Assembly: GCA_001800815.1 (NCBI GenBank)
Contig: MGWC01000001.1
Span: 1 to 54,430 of the forward strand
DNA length: 54,430 bases
From: Euryarchaeota archaeon RBG_19FT_COMBO_56_21
GTDB lineage: Archaea > Thermoplasmatota > Thermoplasmata > UBA10834
Direction of reading: 5' to 3'
The position numbers and the translations under genes were made by a program. Every line of letters begins with the position of its first letter. Within the stretch, counting starts at the first letter, position 1. Below the pieces are notes generated by a model, which was not told the DNA's origin, searched no databases, and saw nothing but the letters and a program-made list of their open reading frames with translations. Below, in pieces: positions 18,731 to 28,222 of the stretch.

Positions 18731-19849
18731 ATGCCGTACAAGAAAAGAAAAGGAGAGAGGAAGCCAACTTTTGCAGTCCTGGGAGCAGGTCACGGAGGCT
18801 TGGCGATGGCAGGCCATCTAGCGCTTCTTGGCTTCCGCACACGGCTCTGGAACCGGTCGCGCGAAAGGACAGATCGTGTCTCCGACCGCGGAGGAATAGA
18901 GCTGGAGGGCGTGATAGAAGGTTTTGGGGAATTGGAGCTGGCCACGGACGATATTGGTGCCGCAATCGAAGGAGCGGATGTGATCATGGTGGTGGTGCCC
19001 GCAACGGGGCACAGAGACATCGCCAAGCTGTGCGCCCCGCATCTTAATCGCAACCAAGTCATAGTCCTGAATCCCGGAAGGACTTTCGGAGCGCTTGAGT
19101 TCCTTCAGGTGCTCAACAATGAGGAAGCTCCGGCCACTCCCACGTTGGCTGAGGCCCAGACTTTCATCTACGTATCTCGCCACACGGACTTCGCGCACGC
19201 GCGCATAATGCAGATCAAGAACTCCGTCCCTCTTGCGGCAATCCCCGCGCACAAGACGCCGGAAGTTCTGGACATCGTCCGAAAGGCCCTTCCCGAATTC
19301 GTAGCAGCAACAAACGTCCTCGAGACGAGCCTCGACAACATAGGAGCCATCTTCCATCCGGCTCTCACTATCCTCAATGCGGCTAGAATAGAATCTACTC
19401 ACGGCGACTTCGAGTACTATCTTGAGGGTGTCTCCCCTTCGACGGCGAGGATCGTCGAAGCTGCGGACATGGAGCGCGTTGCATTGGGGACAGCTCTTGG
19501 CGTGCACCTCCACACCGCAAGGGAATGGCTCTATCTGGCCTATTCTTCTGCTGGTAAGACGCTTTATGATGCCACCCAGGGCACCCCTGGCTACAAGGGG
19601 GTAAGAGCTCCATCGACACTGACTCACAGGTACATCCTCGAGGATGTTCCAATGAGCCTCGTGCCGATGGTCTCAGTTGGCAAGTTGCTGGGGGTGAAGA
19701 CCCCCACGCTCAACGCACTCATTCACATGGCTTCTCTTATTCACGCTCGCGATTTCTGGGCCGAGGGCAGGACTGTCCAGAAGCTAGGTCTTGCTGGGAT
19801 GTCAGTTGAGGATATCCGAATGCTGGCCGTCAGAGGAGTGTCAAAATGA
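18731..19849 (+). CDS. NAD/NADP-dependent octopine/opine dehydrogenase family
   Basis: Rossmann FAVLGAGHGGLAMAGHLALLGFRTRLWNR; C-terminal domain SLDNIGAIFHPALTILNAARIE...YYLEGVSPSTARIVEAADMERVALGTALG. Start at 18731 preferred over 18602. Confidence 0.88.
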   Translation: MPYKKRKGERKPTFAVLGAGHGGLAMAGHLALLGFRTRLWNRSRERTDRVSDRGGIELEGVIEGFGELELATDDIGAAIEGADVIMVVVPATGHRDIAKLCAPHLNRNQVIVLNPGRTFGALEFLQVLNNEEAPATPTLAEAQTFIYVSRHTDFAHARIMQIKNSVPLAAIPAHKTPEVLDIVRKALPEFVAATNVLETSLDNIGAIFHPALTILNAARIESTHGDFEYYLEGVSPSTARIVEAADMERVALGTALGVHLHTAREWLYLAYSSAGKTLYDATQGTPGYKGVRAPSTLTHRYILEDVPMSLVPMVSVGKLLGVKTPTLNALIHMASLIHARDFWAEGRTVQKLGLAGMSVEDIRMLAVRGVSK

Positions 19850-21507
19850 GAATCCTGGCAGCTTCCATAGGCAATTGCGTCCACACCGCTGGCATTCAGG
19901 CCTTCCTGGAAATAGCCCGTACTCTCGGACACGATACTGTATTCCTCGGTCCAGCGGTCTCCGTAAAGAGGCTCGCCGAAGCCATTGTCGAGCACAAGCC
20001 GGATGCTGTTGCCGTGAGTTACAGGTTGACCCCCGAAAGCGCAAAGGTGATTTTCGACGAGCTGCAATCTGAGATCACCAGGAGCCCAGACTTAAAGAAA
20101 AGCAGGAAGTTCTTCTTCGGTGGGACGCCTCCAGTAGCGGCCCTCGCCGTCAAGACAGGCATATTCGATACATGCTTCGACGGCAGCGAGCAGGAGAAAG
20201 CCGTTGTGGCACTTCTCCAAGGGACACCTCTGGTAAAGAGTGCATCCGAGTACGCCTCGGACCTTGTTACCAGGGTTCAGAGCTCTCAACCGCTGCCCCT
20301 TATTCGACATCATTTCGGGCTTCCATCGATGAAGGACACGATTGAAGGCGCCAGGAAGATCGCTGAGAGCGGCCTGTTGGATATCCTCTCGATAGCGCCG
20401 GATCAGAGCGCACAAGAATCCTTTTTCAGACCTCGGGAGATGGACTCGCGCCTCGATGGTGCCGGAGGCGTCCCTCTGAGAAGCCCCGCCGACCTCCAAG
20501 CACTATATGAGGCGACAAGAACAGGCAGCTTCCCCCTCCTCAGGTGCTATAGTGGCACAAGAGACCTCATCAGATGGGCCGAGATGATGAAGGACACCAT
20601 CAACACAGCATGGGGTGCGGTCCCTCTCACCTGGTACAGCGAGCTCGACGGCCGCTCCAAAAGAACTCTGAATGAAGCCATTGCAGAAAACCAGCAGGCC
20701 ATGAAATGGTATGCTGAGCACGGGATTCCCGTGGAGGTCAACGAATCCCATCAATGGGCTCTGAGGCGTTCAGGCGACGTCGTGGAACTCGCGACAGCAT
20801 ACCTCGCAGCGTACAACGCGAAAGCTCTCGGCGTGAGAGACTACGTTTGTCAGTTCATGTTCGACACTCCAAGAGGCATCTCGCCCGCAATGGACATCGC
20901 GAAGATGCTCGCCAAGCTCGAGCTCGTAGAGTCCATCAAGAACGGCGAGTTCAGGGTAATCAGGATGGTCAGATCTGGTCTGACCTCATTCTCCTCGTCG
21001 GCCAATGTCGCAAAGGGGCAGCTGGCTGCTTCCGTGTACGCCGCCATGACCCTGAAACCTCACATCGTCCACGTTGTGGGCTACAGTGAGGGGGATCATG
21101 TGTCCACGGCAGAAGAGGTGATCGAAAGCTGCGAGATCGCCCAGGGAGCAATCATGAAGGCTCTTCTCGGTGGGGTGAGACCGGAGACCGATCCAAAGGT
21201 CATGGTCAGAAAGGCAAACCTCATCGAGGAGACTCGGTACCTGCTTGATGCGATCAAACGCTTGAAGAGAGCCAACTCACATGATCCGCTCACATCCCCC
21301 GAGACGATAGCCGAGGCGATCAGGGAAGGATTGCTCGATGCATCGGATCTTCGCGGGAGCGGAGTGGCCCGGGGGAGAATAGTGACATCAATCGTCGATG
21401 GAGCCTATGTGGCGGTCGATTCCAACACTGGCAAGCCGATCACGGAGAAGGAGAGAATCCAGGAACTTGCAGTCTGCGAACACGACCTTGATCTCGCCGA
21501 GATTTGA
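19846..21507 (+). CDS. Cobalamin-binding, TIM-barrel mutase-like protein (glutamate/methylaspartate mutase-like)
   Basis: N-terminal B12-binding pattern VHTAG...SYRLTPE...GGTPP; remainder looks like a mutase barrel (RCYSGTRDLIRWAEMM, VNESHQWALRRSGDVVELATAYLAAYNAKALGVRDYV). ATGA overlap with the upstream gene. Confidence 0.65.
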   Translation: MRILAASIGNCVHTAGIQAFLEIARTLGHDTVFLGPAVSVKRLAEAIVEHKPDAVAVSYRLTPESAKVIFDELQSEITRSPDLKKSRKFFFGGTPPVAALAVKTGIFDTCFDGSEQEKAVVALLQGTPLVKSASEYASDLVTRVQSSQPLPLIRHHFGLPSMKDTIEGARKIAESGLLDILSIAPDQSAQESFFRPREMDSRLDGAGGVPLRSPADLQALYEATRTGSFPLLRCYSGTRDLIRWAEMMKDTINTAWGAVPLTWYSELDGRSKRTLNEAIAENQQAMKWYAEHGIPVEVNESHQWALRRSGDVVELATAYLAAYNAKALGVRDYVCQFMFDTPRGISPAMDIAKMLAKLELVESIKNGEFRVIRMVRSGLTSFSSSANVAKGQLAASVYAAMTLKPHIVHVVGYSEGDHVSTAEEVIESCEIAQGAIMKALLGGVRPETDPKVMVRKANLIEETRYLLDAIKRLKRANSHDPLTSPETIAEAIREGLLDASDLRGSGVARGRIVTSIVDGAYVAVDSNTGKPITEKERIQELAVCEHDLDLAEI

Positions 21508-21519
21508 TTCATTCGGTGA

Positions 21520-22995
21520 ATGGAAATGGAAGGGATCGCAGGCACATTCGGAATGAGAGACAAACACCTCGTGAGAATGATGCTGGAGAAGCTCGAACAC
21601 AGGGGACCCGACGCATCAGCAATCTATGCTGACGACGCTCTCGTTCTCGGGGCCAGGAGGTCGAGAAGAAGCCCCATCGAAAAGGCCACAGCGATTGCAC
21701 AGGAGGATGGGGTTGCTGTCGCATGCGATTCATACATCTTCAACAAAGAGCGGTTGCGAAAGACGATTGCCCCGAGCTGCGACGGGAGTGCCTCAGACGC
21801 GCAGCTCGTGCTCAAAATGTATAGGACCATAGGCGCTTCCGTCTTCCGCTACATCGATGGGGCATATGCCATAGTCATCGTTGACTGTGGCAAGACCCTT
21901 GTCGCAAGGGATACCTACGGTCTCAAACCGCTTTACTTCTCGGGGGACATGAGAAGGGGCATATACTCTTCCGAAATCAAGTCCCAGCAACTCGCAGAAG
22001 AGCGATTCATTCCCTTCCCGCCTGGCGAGATGCTTGTCTCCGGGGAGGGTTTCAGAAGAATCGTGAGGCAAGAAATCCCTTGGACCAAAGATCTCAATCC
22101 CAAGCGTCCCGCAGATAGAGTGCGTCAGCTCATAATGCAGAGTGTGTTGGGCTGTGTCGACAATTCGAGCGGATTCAACGTGTTACTCAGCGGAGGTGTC
22201 GACAGCAGCGTTATTGCTGCAGCTGCTGCTGAGACTGCATTGAGCACACAGAGTGTCTGCGTAGGGACGGAAGATAGCGAGGACCTCAAGATGGCTCGAT
22301 TGGTCGCAGATCACCTCGGGACCAGACACAAAGAGCGTGTCTATGATGTCGAAGACATGCTCAAAGTCCTCAGCGACGCAATATACTATGGGGAGACTTT
22401 CGACTACCCTCTCGTGAGAAGTTGCATCCCCAATTACATTGCTACGCATGTCTTCTCGGACAGGCACAGGATCACTCTCTGCGGCGAGGGAGGAGACGAG
22501 GTATTCGCAGGATACGACTTCCTATTTGGCGTCAAGAAGGACGAGGCGCTGAGATTGGAGAGGGTCGCCCTGCTCAGGGATGGTCACATGACCGGATTCC
22601 AGAGAGTCGATCGGATGACTGCGTCTGCCTCTCTGGATGGAAGAATGCCCATGATGAGCAATCAGGTTGTGGATTATGGTCTTCGGCTGGGTAGGAAGGC
22701 ATTGCTCGGATCCAAAGTCGAGAAGAGCAAACTTGTCCTTCGCAAAGCCTTCGCCGATCTCTTGCCGAAGCAGGTTACATGGAGAAAGAAGAGGAGGTTC
22801 AGCGATGGCGCTGGCTCCATCAGCTCTCTTGTCGGGTATTCAGAGAAGCTCATATCTGACAAGGAGTTCGAGAGAGAACGGGGACTACTGCCAAGAATCA
22901 GGACGAAGGAGGAGCTGTTGTACTACAGGGTCTTTCAGCGTCACTTCCCATCGGAGAGCGCACTAGCCTCAGTTGGATTCACGCCACGCCCATGA
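21520..22995 (+). CDS. Asparagine synthetase-like protein with degenerate glutaminase domain
   Basis: LLSGGVDSSVIAAAAAE PP-loop, LCGEGGDEVFAGYDF and WRKKRRFSDGAG are AsnB-like. N-terminus is MEMEGIAGTFG instead of MCGIAG. Confidence 0.88.
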   Translation: MEMEGIAGTFGMRDKHLVRMMLEKLEHRGPDASAIYADDALVLGARRSRRSPIEKATAIAQEDGVAVACDSYIFNKERLRKTIAPSCDGSASDAQLVLKMYRTIGASVFRYIDGAYAIVIVDCGKTLVARDTYGLKPLYFSGDMRRGIYSSEIKSQQLAEERFIPFPPGEMLVSGEGFRRIVRQEIPWTKDLNPKRPADRVRQLIMQSVLGCVDNSSGFNVLLSGGVDSSVIAAAAAETALSTQSVCVGTEDSEDLKMARLVADHLGTRHKERVYDVEDMLKVLSDAIYYGETFDYPLVRSCIPNYIATHVFSDRHRITLCGEGGDEVFAGYDFLFGVKKDEALRLERVALLRDGHMTGFQRVDRMTASASLDGRMPMMSNQVVDYGLRLGRKALLGSKVEKSKLVLRKAFADLLPKQVTWRKKRRFSDGAGSISSLVGYSEKLISDKEFERERGLLPRIRTKEELLYYRVFQRHFPSESALASVGFTPRP

Positions 22996-23262
22996 CTACG
23001 CGAGGGAAGTCACGAATGAGAGACCTAACCCCATGTTTCCACCACGCAATCTCTCTCTGATAGTCTGAAACCATTTTCCTATGGGCAAATAGACTGTGTC
23101 CAAACCCGTTCATTTTGTACCCGTAAGTATAGCATCCAGCTTTAATCACCGGCAGATTCCGGGCCATAATCCGGGATTGAGAAAAAAGTTAAAGGGTTTT
23201 GAGAACTGGCCCTGCATTGTCTCACAGGAATTGAAATCCGAGATAGAATATCTGGCTCGCAA

Positions 23263-23289
23263 CAGGTGCAGGCCCGGTTGGGCCCACTC
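23263..23289 (+). repeat. Degenerate copy of tRNA-Val 3' end
   Basis: CAGGTGCAGGCCCGGTTGGGCCCACTC versus CCGGTTCAAATCCGGTTGGGCCCACTC of tRNA-Val; last 16 nt identical (23274-23289). Confidence 0.55.
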
Positions 23290-23319
23290 GATTTCTCCGC
23301 TCAAAACAATAATCAACAT

Positions 23320-24954
23320 TCATTTGTCGTAGAGTCGGCAGGCGACGAAATGACCGTTTCCAACATCGTCCATCTGCGGTTCCTCCACCGCTCCGAGCTT
23401 GACCGCCAATTCAAGCTTTGGTCCCTTTGTTCGTTTGATGGCGACCCGTCGCACTGCGAGCGCGATTGGGTTCTTCTGCTCCTTCATGAATTTGAGACGG
23501 GTCTCCAGCTCGGCGACCGCCTTATCGAGATTAGCCTCAGGCCCGAGCACTTTGAAAACGACGTGTCTCCCTCTGGGTTTGATCGACAGAATCATGTTGT
23601 GAACTCTGGAAGCAGGGTCCACGTCCAGCACTCTTTCCATCAACATCGCCGCTTCCTGAGCCACTTTCCTAGCTGATATCTTCCGTCGGGGCGGCTTCTT
23701 ACCTTTATCCGCGCTCCCCGCCGCCGTCCCAGGCAATGACAACTTGTCGCAGGACACGACGACCTCTCGATCTACTAAGAACATGTCAATTGCGACCACA
23801 GCGTCCAATAATGAAGACTCCTTCTTGCGTTCGGCGAAATAGGCCCCGAGCCATCTCTTCACCAAATCAACGTCTTCCCCGGACCGCAGGTCGACATAGG
23901 CTGCGAAGCCATCGGATCTGAGCCCCACGACGTGGTTCGACAGGATGTGCGTCGGGTTTGTGATCTTCGCGACTTCTAGCAGGTGGGCAACAAGGTCCCT
24001 CCCCTCCCAGCCGCACTTGTCAAAGGCTACGGAGCACCTCGGATGGAATCTGCACCCCTTCGGCGGGTCAATGGGGCTGGGGACTTCGCCTTCAATGCCC
24101 CTCCTGTCCTTCCTCTTGAGAGGGTCGGGGATGGGAATTGACGAAATGAGAGCCTTCGTGTAGGGGTGCAGAGGGTTGCCCATGAACTCGCGAGTTGGAG
24201 CCAGCTCGACTATCTTCCCCAGATACATGACTGCGATCCTATCGCTCATATGCTCTATGACGGACAGATCGTGAGAGATGAAAAGGAAGCTTAGTCCCAG
24301 TTTAGACTGGAGACGCTTGAGAAGGTTCAGAGCCTGAGCCTGAACCGACACGTCCAACGCCGAAGTAGGCTCGTCCAGAACTATGAAGTCAGGATCGAGC
24401 GCAAGTGCTCTCGCAAGCGCTATCCTTTGCTTCTGACCCCCGCTGAACTCGTGTGGCAGCCTGGAAAGATGGTCATGGGAGAGGCCCACTTGCTCGATGA
24501 GCTCGTGGATCTTCTCCCTCTTTATGAACTTCGAGTCACCGATGCCCTTGGGTGGCCCATGAATCGCAAATCCCTCTCCAATTATCCTCTCCACCGTCAT
24601 CCGCGGGTCGAGGCTGGAATATGGATCCTGGAAGACGATCTGCATCCTCTTCCTGAAGCCACGGACTGCGGACTGCGGGATCTCCGTGATATCCTTGCCC
24701 TGGAAGATGATCCTCCCACCTGTCGGCTCGGCGAGCCTCAGTATGGTGCGTCCGACCGTGGTTTTTCCGCATCCCGACTCACCGACTAGACCCAGGGTCT
24801 CACCCCTGAATACCGACAGATCTACGCCATCGACTGCGTGGACATGTCCGACCACAGTGCTGAAAACGCCCTTCTTCACCGGGAAGAGTTTCTCCAGACC
24901 AATGGTCTGGACGATTGGTTGGCTGCCGTTAGCCCGGTCTCCGCTAACGGACAT
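23320..24954 (-). CDS. Oligopeptide ABC transporter ATP-binding protein (OppF-like) with large C-terminal insertion
   Basis: [54 protein letters not shown]; ends [11 protein letters not shown] after about 210 extra residues. Confidence 0.92.
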   Translation of the reverse strand: MSVSGDRANGSQPIVQTIGLEKLFPVKKGVFSTVVGHVHAVDGVDLSVFRGETLGLVGESGCGKTTVGRTILRLAEPTGGRIIFQGKDITEIPQSAVRGFRKRMQIVFQDPYSSLDPRMTVERIIGEGFAIHGPPKGIGDSKFIKREKIHELIEQVGLSHDHLSRLPHEFSGGQKQRIALARALALDPDFIVLDEPTSALDVSVQAQALNLLKRLQSKLGLSFLFISHDLSVIEHMSDRIAVMYLGKIVELAPTREFMGNPLHPYTKALISSIPIPDPLKRKDRRGIEGEVPSPIDPPKGCRFHPRCSVAFDKCGWEGRDLVAHLLEVAKITNPTHILSNHVVGLRSDGFAAYVDLRSGEDVDLVKRWLGAYFAERKKESSLLDAVVAIDMFLVDREVVVSCDKLSLPGTAAGSADKGKKPPRRKISARKVAQEAAMLMERVLDVDPASRVHNMILSIKPRGRHVVFKVLGPEANLDKAVAELETRLKFMKEQKNPIALAVRRVAIKRTKGPKLELAVKLGAVEEPQMDDVGNGHFVACRLYDK

Positions 24955-26221
24955 TTGGGCCCTCCTTTCCAGTCCACAAATGGCATGAAACGAAGTGCCC
25001 TGGAGAGATCTCCACCCGCCGCGGCATATCCTCTCCGCAGACTTCCGTGGCCTTCTCGCATCTCTCTACGAACGCGCAGCCTTGGAACGGACGCATCAGG
25101 TTTGGCACCGTCCCTCTTATCACTGACAGCTCATCCTTTCTCTCGCCCAGTTTAGGGAATGCCGCGAGCAGTCCAGCCGTGTAAGGGTGTCTCGGGTTGG
25201 CGAATAGCTCGAAGGTCTCCGCCTCCTCCACGATCCGACCTGCGTACATCACGCATATCCGGTCGCACACCTCCGCCACGACTCCCAAGTTGTGCGTGAT
25301 CAACATCATCGAGCTGCCAGTCGTGCGCATGAGGTCTCTCAACAGGTTGAGTATCTGGGCCTGGATCGTGACATCGAGCGCGGTCGTCGGTTCGTCCGCG
25401 ATCAGAAGTGATGGGGAGCACGATAGCGCGAGCGCGATCATGACGCGTTGCTTCATGCCGCCGCTCAGCTCGTGGGGATACTGCTTCATGACATTGACCG
25501 GCGCGGCAATCCTCACCAGCTTCAGCACCTCCTCTATCTTCTTGTCGAGTACAGCTCGATCATAGATGCCCTGGTGCAAGGAGATGACCTCGCCGAGTTG
25601 ATAGGCGACCGTGAAGACTGGATCTAGGGCGGTGGCAGGGTCTTGGAATATCATGGATATGCTCTTGCCTCTGATGGATCTCATCTGGTCATCGGTTCTT
25701 GTGAGCAAATCGAACGAGAAAAGCGCAGCAGCTCTCCCGACTTTGTCGGACGCAGGCATCGTCTTGGCATTCTGTGCGAGATAGTACCTTGTGACTCCGG
25801 TCGGAACTCTGTCCGGCGGAACGATCTTATCGATCTGCGCTGGGGTCAACTTCTTGGCCTTCTTCTTGCGACCAGTGTCCCTGTAATCGTAGAGCGCGAC
25901 AAGCTTCTTCTTCTCCACCAGAGACGATCTCCTGTACCATTCCTGGGCCTCTATCTCCAGCTGCATCCTTCGCTGTCGGACATCCTGAGGCTCCATGAAG
26001 AAGATGTTGCCAGCTGTAATCTTTCCGGGGCCCGGAACGAGCCTCAATATGGAGAAGGCGGTCATGCTCTTCCCGCAGCCCGTTTCTCCAACAATCCCCA
26101 CGGATTCCTTTTCGTAGACTGTGAAATCAATGCCGTCGAGAGCAGTCACCACCCCCTCGTGCAGGAAGAATTGAGTCCGTAGCCCCACAATCTCGAGCAG
26201 GGGCTTCCTACCGGGCATCAT
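24944..26221 (-). CDS. Oligopeptide ABC transporter ATP-binding protein (OppD-like) with internal insertion
   Basis: [46 protein letters not shown]. Start at 26221 (ATGA overlap with permease stop) preferred over 26332. Confidence 0.92.
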   Translation of the reverse strand: MMPGRKPLLEIVGLRTQFFLHEGVVTALDGIDFTVYEKESVGIVGETGCGKSMTAFSILRLVPGPGKITAGNIFFMEPQDVRQRRMQLEIEAQEWYRRSSLVEKKKLVALYDYRDTGRKKKAKKLTPAQIDKIVPPDRVPTGVTRYYLAQNAKTMPASDKVGRAAALFSFDLLTRTDDQMRSIRGKSISMIFQDPATALDPVFTVAYQLGEVISLHQGIYDRAVLDKKIEEVLKLVRIAAPVNVMKQYPHELSGGMKQRVMIALALSCSPSLLIADEPTTALDVTIQAQILNLLRDLMRTTGSSMMLITHNLGVVAEVCDRICVMYAGRIVEEAETFELFANPRHPYTAGLLAAFPKLGERKDELSVIRGTVPNLMRPFQGCAFVERCEKATEVCGEDMPRRVEISPGHFVSCHLWTGKEGPNVR

Positions 26222-27168
26222 CTCCTCAGCCCCTTCATACGCGGGTCGAGCACGTCCCTCAGACCGTCCCCTAGCAGGTTGAACCCCAGAATGGTCAGCA
26301 GCAGCACGAGTCCAGTGAAGGTCGCCATCCATGGTGCCTCCTCCAGGTACGGGATGCCCCTGTACAGCATGTAGCCCCAGCTTGGCGTCGGAGGCTGCGT
26401 GCCCACTCCAAGGAAGCTGAGGCTGCTCTCAATTGTGATCGCATCCGCGACGCCGATGGACGCCCACACGATCAGAGGAGCCAGACAGTTCGGCAGGACG
26501 TGTGTGAACATGATCCTGATATTCTTCGCGCCCAGAGCCCTGCTAGCCTCGACGAACAGCCGCTCCCGAACCGCAAGCGCCTGACCGCGCATGAGCCTCG
26601 CGAACCCGGCCCAGTAGGATATGGATATCGCCAATATGACGTTGTTCAGGCTTGGTCCTAGCGCTGCGGCGAATGCAAGTGCCAGCAGGAACGCGGGGAA
26701 TGTCCAGAACAAGTCAATCGTGCTCGCGATGATGTAATCGACTTTGCCGCCGAAATAGCCCGCCGTAAGCCCCAGCAACACCCCGATCACCAGGGAGAAA
26801 AAAACTGCCAGCGTCGCCACCAACAACGAAACTCTCGCGCCCCAGATAACCCGACTGAATACATCTCGACCTAGCTCGTCAGTCCCAAAGATGTGTCCGT
26901 CTCCCTTGGATACGTTGTACCCGAAGAACCTGAACCAGTGCGGAGGCAAAGTCTGGTCCTCCGGATGGATCTCGCTCGGGGTCGGGTCGGCAATTGGCAG
27001 GACGGGGGCAAACACGGCGAGCGCGACCATCACGACAATGACAGACAAACCAATGACGACCATCTTGTTCCTGCTGCCCCGCTGGATCATATCGGCTATG
27101 GTCTCCCTCGCGCCGCCGGCCATCTTCCAGCCGAGAAGCCTGTCGTTCAGACCCTTCCTCAGCCTCAT
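26218..27168 (-). CDS. Oligopeptide ABC transporter permease (OppC-like)
   Basis: FGTDELGRDVFSRVIWGARVSL and EASRALGAKNIRIMFTHVLPNCLAPLIV. Confidence 0.93.
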   Translation of the reverse strand: MRLRKGLNDRLLGWKMAGGARETIADMIQRGSRNKMVVIGLSVIVVMVALAVFAPVLPIADPTPSEIHPEDQTLPPHWFRFFGYNVSKGDGHIFGTDELGRDVFSRVIWGARVSLLVATLAVFFSLVIGVLLGLTAGYFGGKVDYIIASTIDLFWTFPAFLLALAFAAALGPSLNNVILAISISYWAGFARLMRGQALAVRERLFVEASRALGAKNIRIMFTHVLPNCLAPLIVWASIGVADAITIESSLSFLGVGTQPPTPSWGYMLYRGIPYLEEAPWMATFTGLVLLLTILGFNLLGDGLRDVLDPRMKGLRR

Positions 27169-28106
27169 CCCAGCCTCACCCTTGGGTCCACGAACGCGTA
27201 GAGTATGTCAGCAACCAGGTTGCCGAGTACGACGAACATCGCCAGTACGAGTATGCACCCCTGAACAGTCGGATAGTCGTAGTTCGTGATGGAGTTGGTC
27301 ACGAGCAGACCAAGCCCAGGCCATGAGAAGACGGTCTCGACGACGACTGCGCCCGCGACGAACCAACCGATGTCGAGGCCAATGACCGTGATCACAGGGA
27401 GCATCGCGTTCTTGAGAGCATGCTTGAATATCACTTCGCTCTCCGGGAGTCCTCTAGACCTGAGCTGAGTGATGTAGTCCTGTCTCTGCACCTCAAGCAT
27501 GCTCGATCTCATCATGCGGGTCGTGAGCGCCGCATTGCCAAGACCTAAAGTCATCGCGGGCAGGATGATGCTCTTGAAACCCCCGACCGTTCCTTCGATT
27601 GGAAGCCATCCTAAGTACACCGCGAACAGCAGCATTAGCAGGATGCCGAGCCAAAACGAGGGCATGGCGTATGCAACGAGCGTGAAGACCATCACACTCC
27701 TGTCCTTCCAGGAGTTCTGCTTCAGCGCCGAGTATACCCCAAGAGGGATGCCCAGTGAATATGAAATAGTCAAGCCGATGGCCATGAGCTCGAGTGTCTT
27801 CGGAAGCCTCTGGATGATGAGGTCGCTTACGTCGAGATTGAGTGTCTGACGACTGACCGATTGGCCGAGATCGCCCTGCGCCAGGCGGTAGAGGAATTTG
27901 CCGTACTGGACGATGAACGGCTGGTCAAACCCATACTTCTCTCTGAGCTTCTGAATATCATCGGGGGACGCGTGCGGAGGCAGGATGTTGACGATGGGAT
28001 CTCCGGGGGTCAGGTACAGCATAAGAAAGACGATGAATGTCGCAAGCAGAATTACAGGAATGGCGAGAAGAATCTTCCTGATCACGTAAGAGATTAGATC
28101 CGCCAT
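27165..28106 (-). CDS. Oligopeptide ABC transporter permease (OppB-like)
   Basis: VFLMLYLTPGDPIVNILP, DYITQLRSRGLPESEVIFKHALKNAMLPVITVIGL. Start at 28106 preferred over 28223. Confidence 0.93.
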   Translation of the reverse strand: MADLISYVIRKILLAIPVILLATFIVFLMLYLTPGDPIVNILPPHASPDDIQKLREKYGFDQPFIVQYGKFLYRLAQGDLGQSVSRQTLNLDVSDLIIQRLPKTLELMAIGLTISYSLGIPLGVYSALKQNSWKDRSVMVFTLVAYAMPSFWLGILLMLLFAVYLGWLPIEGTVGGFKSIILPAMTLGLGNAALTTRMMRSSMLEVQRQDYITQLRSRGLPESEVIFKHALKNAMLPVITVIGLDIGWFVAGAVVVETVFSWPGLGLLVTNSITNYDYPTVQGCILVLAMFVVLGNLVADILYAFVDPRVRLG

Positions 28107-28222
28107 GGATTTCTTCCCCTTACAGCCCCCATCCGCCGCCGTCCATAGATGCTTCTGCTCCGCGTGTTTTGGTCGGGTTCCGCATATGAAATGAAATGGT
28201 AAAGGGTTTTCTAGTTTTTCCA

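Noticed and set aside
23200-23289. A second functional tRNA near 23.27 kb
   Set aside because: Only the acceptor 3' strand and part of the T arm resemble tRNA; no TTCRA T loop, anticodon arm or matching 5' acceptor strand.
23096-23332. 78-aa ORF in the intergenic gap after the AsnB-like gene
   Set aside because: Lies over the degenerate tRNA-like repeat; no motif or codon-bias support.
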